NCBI GenBank assembly: GCA_905221605.1
Contig: CAJNDS010002235.1
Location: forward strand, 318,843 to 382,842
Reading direction: 5' to 3'
DNA from: Symbiodinium natans
Lineage: Eukaryota > Sar > Dinophyceae > Suessiales > Symbiodiniaceae
Length of the DNA: 64,000 nt
This document shows, in pieces, positions 42,291-53,600 of the stretch. The number at the start of each line of letters is the position of its first letter. Position 1 is the stretch's first letter. The position numbers and the translations under genes were made by a program. The notes under the pieces are model-generated. The model made no database searches. It saw nothing but the letters and a program-made list of their open reading frames with translations, and was not told where the DNA came from.

Positions 42291-44880
42291 ATTAATAAGA
42301 GAAGTGTTCATTGACATGTCGTGCATGCAGTCGGGCACTTTTTGCTCAGGCACAAATCCTACGGTTACTGATGTCGGAGCTACGCAGGGTTGAAAAACCT
42401 TAAAATGTACCAGCAAGCATTGAAATTGGCCGACTGATATGCCAGCAGATTCCATGCTCAAGACAATTAGATAACATCCCCGTCCATGTGAACCGAGAAC
42501 ATGGACATTGAGTGCTACCCGAGAGAATCTAACCCAATTGACAAATAAAACCTCACCTGCGCAGTGAACGAACTGACAGGAAGAAGCTGCCAAAGGGTTT
42601 TAAAGTTGAGACTTCGCCTCATGATGTTTCTGAACGCCTCCGAAACCCTGTATACACGAAGCCCTGAGCCGGATAGGATTCAGATGCAATTCGGGTTAAG
42701 GATCTAGACAAAGAGGGCCACTTCTTGGGGCGATGAGAATGCCCGTGTGGGGACCTTGAACGTAAAGGGGCCACACTCTAACAGGTGCGTGAGTGAGCGG
42801 CCTTTGACCAGAATAAGAACCCTAAAGCCCACATGTTATGTATACTAAGCCTTGCATACTGCAGATTGTATAATTACATGTGGTTCGGAATCTGGCGTGA
42901 CCGGGGGAACTTCTCGCCCCCTGACGCGCAGTGAGACGTGGGGCAGAAGCAAGAAGGCAACGTCTGGCTCTCTCTAAACTCTTGGCCCTTCCTGTGCTTC
43001 CCTAAACCCTAAACCCTAAACCCTAAACCCTAAACCCTAAACCCTAAACCCTAAACCCTAAACCCTAAACCCTAAACCCTAAACCCTAAACCCTAACGTG
43101 CGCAGCCTGATGTTTATGTTACGCAACAAAGGGAGCCCAGCTGCCTAAAACACTTGGCAGTGATGAACTTTCTTTTGTTGGCACCTGCTTAATGCAAGAG
43201 CTAGTTTGTGAACCAGCTGTAACCAGCTAGTTTGTCAATTGGTAAAGGAAACCCCTCCCACCCACCCGCACACAAGAAGCGTTACCCACTTTGGGATGTT
43301 CGAAGGGATAAGCTGAAGGAACACTGAAATCACCCCACCAGTCCCAAACAAATTACGGAACAGACTCCTCTGAAGCCCAATAGAGGGAAAATGTGAACTC
43401 TCCCTAAGTCCTGCCGGAAAATATGTAGCTACACAGGGCTTGAGGGGGACTAAGAGCATGCGGCGTACACGGTTATGGGAAGTGAACTCAAGATCCAACA
43501 ACGAAGTCTAGCGGACTAAATGAACCCCTAAACTAAAGCTAGACCCAGGAGTAACCTAGGAATAAACAGGGCACCCTTTTGGTCTTAAGGGGATGCTAAG
43601 GGAACCCCAACCCTACCAAAAGGAGAAAAAGGGCCTACTCCGGGTCCTAGAAAGAGTTTATGGTACCTATTCCTCAATAGGAACCAAAGCAGATCCGGGG
43701 GGCGGCAGGGGGGGGAACATGATCCCATTTCCATCGGCTTGGGTCCTGGTCGGGGTTTAATTGGGGTTTAGGGTTTAGAGTTTAGGTTTAGGGTTTAGGG
43801 CTTCGCGTTTAGGGATGTTTAGGGTAACCCAGCAGACCCCAGCTGAGGCTGAGGCGGTTTGGGCTTAGGCCTTACGGCGTGTTGAGGGCTTCGAGCTCGC
43901 TCTTAACCTACAGCGGCGAAGCCTGAAACATATGTGCCCCCACCCCCCCCTCCTGCTTTTGGCGGAGTGTTGAGCGTTGCATGTACTGGTTCTCTGTACA
44001 TATTCCGGAATATGACCCGCTTAAACCCAACAAGGGAAAGTTAAACATTATCCCCAGGGACTATACCCAGGTAGATGCTTCTGTTTCCCAGATTTACAAC
44101 CCTAAACCCTAAACCACAAACCCTAAACCCTAAACCCGAAAGACAACACGCAGAGTGACTTGTCTGCCTGTCCTGCCGACCGACTTCAGAAATGTCTTAA
44201 ACGTCGTCTCTGCAGGGTTCCACGGTTTCACACTCTTGCAACAAGCAATATAGGGGCCTGAACTAACTAATTAGAATAGGGTTTGGCGGGGAAGTTGTAG
44301 CATGATCATAAAGGGACCATCTAAGAGAATGCTATTGGAAACTATTCCGACAAACCCTAAACCCTAAACCGTTAAACCCCATAAGTACTTATTCCGACCT
44401 CCATATTCTACGACTTGGGGTTTAGGGGTCAGACATGTTTTCACTACAGCGATCTTACTGATGCCCATGTACCTCCTGGCCTCTACCCCCAGGGTTTGGG
44501 GTTTAGGGTTTGGGGTTTAGGGTACAAGACCTCAGTCAGTTGCGTCGAACCGCGCGAAGACGGAATGCACGTAGCATGCAGTGGTCATAAGGGTCCAGGC
44601 AGGTGCAAGAGAGGGGCACAAACAAGGCCTTTTAGGGTTTAGGGTTTATAGGGTTTAGGGAAGTAACTGAATAAGCCCTTAAGCCCAGGGTATTGGCTTA
44701 GGTGGTTAAAAAAGCTTAAACTAGCTTCAGCCCCCCTCGCGTACACCCCCATGGACAATTATGGGTTGGCAATTCGCCAGCAAGAATTAGGAAACTTTCC
44801 GTCCGAGCAGACAGGTCATTTGGCCAATAGGTCCAGGCTTTAGGGCTTCCTAAGCCAGGTAGGCCAACCCTAAACCCTAA
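42290..44880. repeat. Mostly unique then mosaic, upstream of the retrotransposon
   Basis: 42290-42990 and 43100-43740 are largely free of telomere-like tracts. Frames at 42246-42593 and 43235-43501 (minus) show no domain. The first begins at a non-ATG codon and ends in translated telomere repeat. An IR-M fragment (43545-43640), a CCCTAAA tract (43000-43096) and tracts at 43758-43810, 44098-44140 and 44490-44525 are present. Confidence 0.6.
43000..43096. repeat. Interstitial telomere-like tract, CCCTAAA
   Basis: About thirteen perfect CCCTAAA units between unique sequences. Confidence 0.97.
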
Positions 44881-44886
44881 ACCCTA

Positions 44887-45116
44887 TGCGGAGCTGCAAC
44901 TGGTATTGTAGAAAAGAGTTAGTGTTGGGAGTTGAAAGGGTTAATAAACCCGGAAATCATGTTTGGCTCAAGGCTCAAGACCCTGGGCAATGCGCCCTGC
45001 TGAAAAGGTGTGTTGGGTTGTTCTTTGGGTTTTGTTGTTGGTTGTTCCAGGGAAATCAAGGGTTTCTGTTGGGGTTGACTGTTTGGTTTCTCGTCCCCCT
45101 TCGGTTGCCCCCCGTA
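44887..45116 (+). repeat. 5' LTR of the copia element
   Basis: 230 bp, beginning TGCGGAG and ending CCCCCGTA, so the termini form a short imperfect inverted repeat (TGCGGAG with TACGGGG). Contains AATAAA at 44943-44948 and TTTGGCTCAAG followed by an overlapping GGCTCAAG at 44962-44979, which match the 3' end of the dinoflagellate spliced leader. The frame at 44886-45155 crossing the LTR is not a gene. Confidence 0.95.
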
Positions 45117-45129
45117 GGTTATGAGCCCA
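45117..45129 (+). promoter_or_regulatory. Primer-binding site, complementary to initiator tRNA-Met anticodon arm
   Basis: GGTTATGAGCCCA begins at the first base after the 5' LTR. GGTTATGAGCCC is the complement of GGGCTCATAACC, the anticodon arm of eukaryotic initiator tRNA-Met, rather than of a tRNA 3' end. Drosophila copia is known to prime from a half-molecule of initiator tRNA cut at this place, so the same half-tRNA priming is inferred here. Confidence 0.75.
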
Positions 45130-45177
45130 AATTAGGCTCCCTGTGGGTTGATTAAGATTTTATCCTTGTTTGGTGCC

Positions 45178-47690
45178 ATGGACATGATGCGGCGTCGCTC
45201 TGAGCCTGGACTGTCGCCAGCGGCCAATGAAGCCGAAGGAAATCGTGGTGATGGGGGTGAAGATCGACAACAAATGGTACAAGCGCTGACAGATGGTAGG
45301 GAGGTTGCAATGATACAACCAACGCCTCAGGTGGAAAACGAAGTGGTTCCGGTTCAAGCAGCAAATCCTTTCTGGAGCGAGCGGGCTCAAGAAGAAATGA
45401 GACTTAGGCAGTCAAGGCCGGCAAGTCTTCCCGCGAGCGGAGGGGACAGGAGTGGTGAAGGTACGAGAAGACCGCCTTCGCTGCCAGATCTTTTGGGTCA
45501 GGAACCTGCACCTGTTGAGAGACCATCGTCGGGATTAATGGGACAAATGGAGCGAGGTACTATTGGTGGAGTGCAAGCCGACGAAGAACTCATTCCTGAT
45601 GTTGGTGGGGAAGAGCAATCTGAAGATATGGCGGTGGTGAAGCGTGCGCTGAAAGAGTTGCTTGTGCAGACAAAGGAGCTGGGGAACAGGTTGCATCGGG
45701 TGGAAGAAAAAAGCTATACCTCTGCTGCATCTGGGTCAGCTTCAAGGGCACGGAGCTCTGGAATGGTGGACGCAAACACGGCATATCCTCTAGGAATGAC
45801 TCCAGAGAAGCAGTACCTACCAGGACAAGTTTTCTACACGGATGGTATGGGTGGTTTTTGGACTGTGTTGCCTGATGGGACATGGCTGCCTATTGAGGGC
45901 TACGACCTGCCAAAGGGTTGTGATCTTCAATCCTTGCCTGGGTCCAGGAAGGGGGATGTTCAAGTGGAGGATGAAAAAGATGTGCCAATGATGCATGTAG
46001 CTGAAGGGAAGAAACCCTCCAGATTGCCTCCATTGAATTACCCCACGGGAGGTCCTGTAAGTGGTGGATATGCAAGTGGACCACCTGGTTTAACACACGT
46101 TCCGATTACTTCCGTGCCGTCAGGTGTTGATGGTTCTGCCGCACATGTGGGGAACCAGCCCGGTTTTGTTTCAGCTCGGGAAACTGCAACGCAGGAGAAC
46201 TCAGCAGGATCGGGTGGATATACAATGGTGGATAATGTTCCGTATCGGTGGAAAATGGTCGCTGGAAAGTTGGAATTAGAAAAGGTTCCGCTCACAGCTG
46301 TTACGCCCGGTGTAGGACATGGACTACCTCAAGGACCTGGTGGAAAGGTCAGTTTACCCCCTGGAGCAGTGGTGCCACGCGGTATGCCAATCACTGGTGA
46401 TAGTTCTGGAACCGAACGTCCGGAGGCTCTCGGGAAGCATGTGATGAGCCTTCCAACTTTGGCAGACTACACACCAAGCAATCCGACGGCACTGGGTGAT
46501 TGGATCGCAATGATCGAACCAATGTTGTCTTCGCTGACAGATACAGGAAGAGTGTGGTGGCAATGCGTTTACTCAAAGGCATATCAAGCGTATGCCAAAT
46601 GGTTGAGTGTTTCTCCACTGGAAAGGTTGGGCATCAAGGCTGAGCTAGAAGGGCTCAAGGTGGTTCAAACTGTGCATGTTTTGTTGGAGCAGAGAGCGGT
46701 GTCTCTGCTGCTACAGGCGATCCCGGAGAGATTGAAGACCGAGATCGTTTCCACTCGAATGTTGGGGTCGGTGATGATATTTTACAAGTTGCTGACGGTC
46801 TACCAACCAGGTGGAGCAAATGAGCGCAGCACAATGTTGAACTTCTTGGTGCAACCATCTCCAGCAACCTCGATCTCAGAGGCCATAAAGGGAGTGCGTC
46901 AATGGGCACAATGGCGTTCCCGATTAAGGGAGCTGCGAGCATCCGAGCCGGACGCTACCTTGCTCATCAAGGGATTGGATGCTTTATCATCCGCGTTGCT
47001 GGCAAAACACCCTACGGTGCATTTCAGAGTGGCATCCTTTCGGGAGAAGTTGGGGGTGGACTACTCGCCGACCTCTGAAACTGCGACAAAACTAGCTGAA
47101 ATGTTACAGGCAGAGTTTGAACTGCTATTGCATAGTGCTGGTGAACAAGAGGTGAAGCAGGACTCGGACGCCAAGAAAAGGGCCAGGTTAAACAAGGCCC
47201 AAAAGGGAACTGGTGACGAGACAGAGGAGGGTGACAAAGGCAAAGGGAAAGGAAAAAGGTACGGCGGAGATGGAGAACGTCATTTCTGTTGGATATACGG
47301 GAAGACCGATGCAGGGTGCAAGTTCGGAGCCCGCTGTAAATTCCGCCATGACAAAGACTCCCTTGAGCGAGGAAGATGTTTTGAGTGTGGGGCCGTTGGC
47401 CATCTGCAGCCGCAATGTCCATATAAGGATGGTGCAAGTTCCAATGTGGACTCAAACCCTGAGAGAAGTAAATCTAAAGGGAATTCTCCCAAAGGGGGAA
47501 AGGGCGGCAAAGGTGCGAAATGGGGAAATGCCAAAAAGGCAGAGGTAGCTGAAGGGGGAGATGAGACGGCTAATGCGGGATTGGATAAAGGTTCTGCAAG
47601 TCCCTCATCACCATCAACACCAAATCAAGTCCTTGCTGAAGCGTTGGAAGTGCTGAAGTCTATGAAGCTGTCATCAGCGCAGTCAGCATC
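45178..47690 (+). other. Gag region of the polyprotein
   Basis: The N-terminal third has a Pro/Gly-rich disordered part, a short predicted coiled coil (about 45634-45715), then an alpha-helical block beginning near 46450 (LPTLADYTPSNPTALGDW) that I take as capsid-like. A basic, Lys/Gly-rich stretch surrounds the two zinc fingers. Assignment as Gag is by position and by the fingers. Confidence 0.8.
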
Positions 47691-50600
47691 GAGCGGGGAT
47701 CCCAGTGTTCGAATGTTATGTGGATCTGGATTGTTTCAGCAGGAAGGGAGAGTGGCGTTGGTGGATACAGCTGCTACGCATCTTGCGCGGACGCTTTTTC
47801 CATGGGAATGTTTACCCGACACTACTGTTATGGTGCAAAGCGCGCTTGGTGGTGTGGCAATGAGGATTACAGAGAAAGGGACGTTGATTAGGGAAGACAA
47901 TGGGCCCCTGATTATCCCTCTCTGGTTGATTTTGGAGTTTGGGGCGAACCTCACGGTGATCAATGGGATGTGTCACGTGGGTGCAAAATCTTCGCTGGAC
48001 CAGCTCTTGTGGTTTGAACATGGCTGTTTGGTTATGGATTACAAAACAGCTGAAAAAATGGTTTTGCATGCTGAAAGGCAGCGTGCGTCTTGGTCCCATT
48101 CTCAATGGAGGAATGGAAGGGCGGACTGTGGAGTCGGTTCGTCGGATGCCACGTTGTTGCCGAAGCAGGGAGAAGGCCGAGGAGTATGCGTTCTACATGT
48201 GGCCAGGGTTTCTGACACCAATGAGTGTTCGGGAATGGGCATGTTGGACTCGGGAGCATCACATCCTCTCAGATCACTTCGTCCTGGTGAACAGCTTCCG
48301 CAGCAAAAGGTGTTGGTGTCTTTAGCTGTTGGATCTCGGGAAATGTGTATAACCCCAGGTGGGACCCTGGTAACTCCTGAAATGGTAGATCCACTAGTGC
48401 CAATTGGCAAAGCGAGCGCCTTGGTTGGTCTCAGAGTTCAGTGGCGTGGTGGCAAGTGCACAGCCTCACATCCTGTTCTGGGGGAACTTCGCGTTCGTGA
48501 TCTGAATGGGTGCCCTTGTTTGGAAAAGGAGGTGGCACTTCAGATCATTGATGAAATGGATTGGTGCTCACCAAAGCAAGCTTTGAAGGTGGCACGTATG
48601 GTTCAAGGGTGTCCGAATACGGACAACGAAGTGGCTGTGAAAACGTCGTTGCAAAGCGCAGCACGGACAGCGTCAGCGAATGAGGAGGAGTTCGTCCAGG
48701 CATGCTGGAGATTTCTTCGGTGGTATTATAAGGATATACCAGAAAATATGCTGATGGAGCTGTTGCCACGTGGAGATATTGCGGCGTTGCCATTCAACCG
48801 TCATAAAAGGAGACGGCTGGCACGAGCAAAAAGGGTGGCGGTACACCTGTTTTCGGGAAAACAAAAATGGCATTTTCCCAGTCGGGATGTGGAGGTACTG
48901 GAGCTGGATTTGACAAAAGGCGGTGACCTACATAATTCAAGCGTCTGGAAGTATCTTCTGCATCTGGCGGCTGAAGGAAAGGTGGTTGCTGTGGTGGGAG
49001 GACCTCCATGCAGGACAGTGTCAAGGTTGAGAGGTGAAGACGGTGGTCCACCTGTATTACGCCGACGCTGTGGGCCTGAACGGTTGGGGTTAAAAAGTCT
49101 TCCTTGGCCACATCAAGAATTAGCTCAAAAGGATGGTGTTTTACTTCTGAAGATGCTTTTCCTATATGACGTGGCGGTGCATTCAAGGTGTGGAACTGCT
49201 GAAGTCATCAATGGAAGTTCTGTCTTCTTTGGCATGGAAAGCCCTGGGGACCCTGAACTCATAGGGAAAGATTTCTCTCAGAGCGGCAAAACGGTCTTGA
49301 GTGCTGAGGATCTGGTGGATGGTTCTCAGGAAGGGCTCTCAAGTCCTACCTTCTGGAGTTGGCCAGAGGTGAAAAGTTTTTGTGAGCGTTATGGAATGTA
49401 CGCTGCACATTTTGATCAAGGAGCATTGGGACATGCTCTGGTGAAACCTACGACTTTCCTGGTGTCTGATATGGAACTATGGGAATCGTTGGAGCAGGTT
49501 CGCGTGGTTGTTCCGTGGTCAGCAACATTCGCTTCTACCCTGGAAGAGCGTATTGGACAATCCTCTATATGGGCGCGATGGGCGTTTGGATTGGTTAAAA
49601 GAATACGTCACAGGTTGGCACAATGGTTGCATGAGAGCGATGCTGAACGGGAAGCTACGGTGTTAAAAAAAGAAGAACGAGAAGGGACGTTACGGAGGTT
49701 GACGACTGAGGAGCGAGCTTTCCGTGACCATTGCCTAAGGGGGCATATTCCCTTCAGACGTGATTGTCAAATCTGTGTGTCTGCTGCTGGAAAAGAGCGT
49801 CGCCATTTGAGGCGAAAGCATGGGGATGCTTACACTTTATCGTTGGACTTAGCGGGTCCATACAAGTGTTCAAAGGATGCTCACCAGCAGAAGCCACGAC
49901 ACGCTGTTATTGGTGTGTATCAATTTCCAATGTTGGATCCCAATGTGGGTCGCCCTCCAGAAAAGGAGGAAGATGCGGATGAGGTGGAAGATCAGGTGGC
50001 AGATGAAGGTGCTGGTGTCGGAGAATGGTTAGGCGATGCAGTCGCTAACTTCGAGGAGGAAGACTCTGCGCCGGTGGAACCTGCGTCAGTTCTGGAGGCA
50101 GAGGTGATGAAAATCCAAGCTTCTGAAAAATCCTGGAAGGAACTGAAGGACCACTTGACCCAACCTGTCCGTATGATCAACTTCGTTATGGTGGAGCCGA
50201 TTGTGGATAAACAGCAAACAACTGTTTTGTCGGCAGTTCAAAGAATGATGGTGCGCTTGCAGAGACATGGGTATCCGGTGTTGAGAATCCACTCAGATCG
50301 AGCGGGGGAGTCTGTCAATGCACGCTTCCGATCCTTTTGTGAAACTCGTCTGATATATAGGACCACTGGTGATCCTGGAGTCCCGCAAACAAATGGGCGC
50401 GCTGAAGCATGTGTGGGTTTATTCAAACGTGGTGTCAGGTCGCTCTTAAAGGAGGCGCGACTCGGGCCGGCGTACTGGGCACTGGCTGCTCGCCATTGGT
50501 CAATGTTACGATGGCAGAAAGCTGAAAGGGAGTTGGGGTTAAATCCTAAAGCATTGCTTCCCTTTGGTGCTCAGATTCAAGTCAAGCGTCGTCCGTGGGA

Positions 50601-53600
50601 GTTGCTGGGTCCGGATGGAACAAAGAAAGGTCGGCAATGGGTCGATCGTACGCAGCCTGCACTTCTTTTGGGTCCATGCGATGACCTACCTGGTGGTTAT
50701 TGGGTGGAAGCGCAAGGGACTGCAAAAGATCCGGATGAACTGGTGTTATTTCCCTGCACTACGATTTTTTCCAATATAAAGGAACCGCCTGAATTGGAGC
50801 TGGAAGGGGTGGTAGAAGAACAGGAGCCTTCTCCTCCAGAGCATCGTCTCAAGGGGAAAAAACCGGCGCTTCGGCTCGCTGATGAGGAAGGTCCTCCTTT
50901 ACCTCCGCCTCGCGATCCTCCAGTTCGCCATCGGTTGATGGAGAAAAGCCCGGCCTCTTCACTGCGTGGTCATGTGGGCTCCTTGCGCTTGCTTCGCAAG
51001 CGGGGGGAGAGTCCGCCCTTAGAAATTTTCGAGGATGACATGCAGGGTCTGGGGGAGCTGGAAGAAAATGCAGATGTTGAGGACAATGTTCCTGGTGATG
51101 AGTATTGGCCGACTTGCTGTTCTCCTCATGAAAATGCTTATTTGGTCTGCAAAAGTGAGACTGCCGAGGAGGGAACACAGTTGGAAAAAGAAGAGCAAAA
51201 GGCCAAGTCAATGTATGAAAGGTCTATGTATGATTACGTGGACTGTGAGGAGCTTTTGGAAGGGATTGTATACCCAAAGAGGGTGAATCGAAGAGGTGGT
51301 ATCAACAATTGGTGTACAAGTACGCGAGCTCTGGTATTGGGCCACTATACTCATGGCGGAGTGTGTGGGATTACAAAAGAGACTCATCGAAGACCATGGC
51401 TATGTCGTTATTTGGCATCATTCGTGAGGCACCACAATCCTGAAGCCAAATTTTCTGCTCTTCAGATCTCGTGCAATGCTCCGGTGTCATTGCATAGGGA
51501 TAGTCACAATGAAAAACATTGCTGCAATTATGTGTGTGGCTTTGGTGACTATAAAGATGGTCAGCTGTGGGTTGAGGATGAAAAGGTGTTAGAGGAAGGA
51601 GCTGAAGTGGTGGAGCAATCTTATGGGAAAAAGGTCCTACCTGGAAAATTGGTGGATATCCACTGGAACTTCATGTCGTTCTTTCCGAGAAAGCTGCATG
51701 GCCCTATGCCTTGGAAAGGGAACAGGGTATCCTTGACAGGGTACACACCTGTGTTTATGGAGCGTTTGAGCTACAAGGATAGGTGCTATCTTCTCCAATG
51801 CAAGTTTCCCCTTCCGGAACCACAGGCTGAAGAAGGTGGAAAAAGGAAGTGGTTAAAAATGACGTTGAAAGAGACCTCACTGGATGATCTTGCAGAAGAA
51901 GTCGACTACGCTGTGTTCGAAGCGCATCAATGGGCTCTAGAGGAGCATTTGAGTATTCGACGCCTAATTGCTGAACAGGAATGTTGCATCTTGGACGAGT
52001 TCCATGGATCGGCCAATGAGTCGAATGAGGAAAAAGGATCAGAGACTAGAGAATGGCTGGTTAAAGCAAAAAGGGCTGAGGAACAGCTCTCGAAGTTTTT
52101 GGTCAAAGCAGCTCAAGTTCAGCAAATGGTACAAGAAAACACCGCGCTTGAGGCAGCAGAGGAGGTTGAGTTCCTGCAAACAAAAACAATCCCTACCCAA
52201 GAAGCCATGCAAGAGCTGGAAAAGTGGAGGGAATCATTGTCGGATGAGGTGACGTCTTTGGTAAAAGAGTTGGAGGTGGTGGAACCAACAACTCAAGAAA
52301 AGCTGGACAAATTGGCGGAAGAGCCTAATGCACCGGTGATTGAGTACGTTCCCAGTCTGGTGGTGTTTACCCGGAAGCAAGGGACGGGGAGGCGACGTGC
52401 CCGTATCCGTGCATGTGGAAACTTCATTTCGTCAACGGCAGCTACAGAATATGAAGGGCCGAGGTCACTCAGTCGTCACTCGCTGTACGCTCCAGGTTTA
52501 GATTCAACTACATTCAGGTGTCAAGTGAGGCACGCAGCATATATGGTGTGGATCATCGCTGGCTTAGACATTTCCAAAGCTTTTCTGACGGCGCCGATGA
52601 ATAGGGCGCAAAGAGAAGGGCGTTTGGTGGTGGTGCAGCCTCCAAGGGCGGCGGTGAAATTGGGTCTTTGCACAAAAGAAGAGCGGTGGATTGTGAGGAA
52701 GGCCTTGTATGGTTTGGCCGAAAGTCCTGCAGCATGGGTGGAGTGGCGAGACCAACGTCTTCAAGGGATGTCTTGGGTGTCAAAGGATGGACAAGCAATG
52801 AGCTTTCAGAGGTCCAACGCAGACCCAAGTCTGTTCCTTATTATGGCACAAGAAAAGCCGGAAGGTGCAAGCAAGTTGGTAGGGACAATGGGTCTTTACG
52901 TGGATGATTTTTTGATGGCTGGGACTATGACAGTGCTCCGAGAAGCCTTGGAACAGATCAGGAAGGAGTGGAAAACTTCTGAACCCGAGTTCTGTGGTCC
53001 AGGCTGTGGTGATGGATTCCTGAAGTTTTTGGGTGTCCAAATCTGGTATCGAAATGGCAGCTTCTTTCTCAACCAGGAGGACTTTGTGAGAGATTTGCTG
53101 AACCGAAGAGGGTATCAGATTGATGAAACTGGAAAAGGTAGTAACCTGCCAATGGTGAAAGAAACTCCAGGTGAAGAAGAGGAGGTGGATATTCCTTCCT
53201 TGCGAGCGGCTCAAGGTGCCGTAGGGGAGTTCCTCTGGGTGGCAATCAAAACTCGACCTGATTTGGCGTTCTGCACGAGCCAGTTGTCTTTGTGGACATC
53301 CCGAAGGCCGCGATTTGTGGTTAAAAAGGCTGAGGAGGTTTTCCGATACCTTGCTGCAACTCCAACGTTAGGCTTGACGTTCGGAGCAATCGCAACATGC
53401 GAAAAAGAAAGAAATGAGGTGTTGCGTTATGGACGAGGTGTTAAGGTGGTGGAGTCCTACGCAGATGCCAGCTTTGCAGCAGGTGAAAATGAAAAGAGCC
53501 ACTCAGGAGCGGTGGTGGTGTGGGGTGACTGTCCAGTGATGTGGGCAACACAAAGACAATCAACGGTGGCTTTAAGTACAGCTGAAGCTGAATTACATGC

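Noticed and set aside
42246-42593. 115-codon minus-strand frame
   Set aside because: Starts at a non-ATG codon, no domain, C-terminus is translated telomere-like repeat. A gene fragment remains possible but unsupported.
44886-45155. 89-codon frame across the 5' LTR, repeated at 54488-54820
   Set aside because: The shared peptide is simply the LTR read in one frame, not a separate gene.
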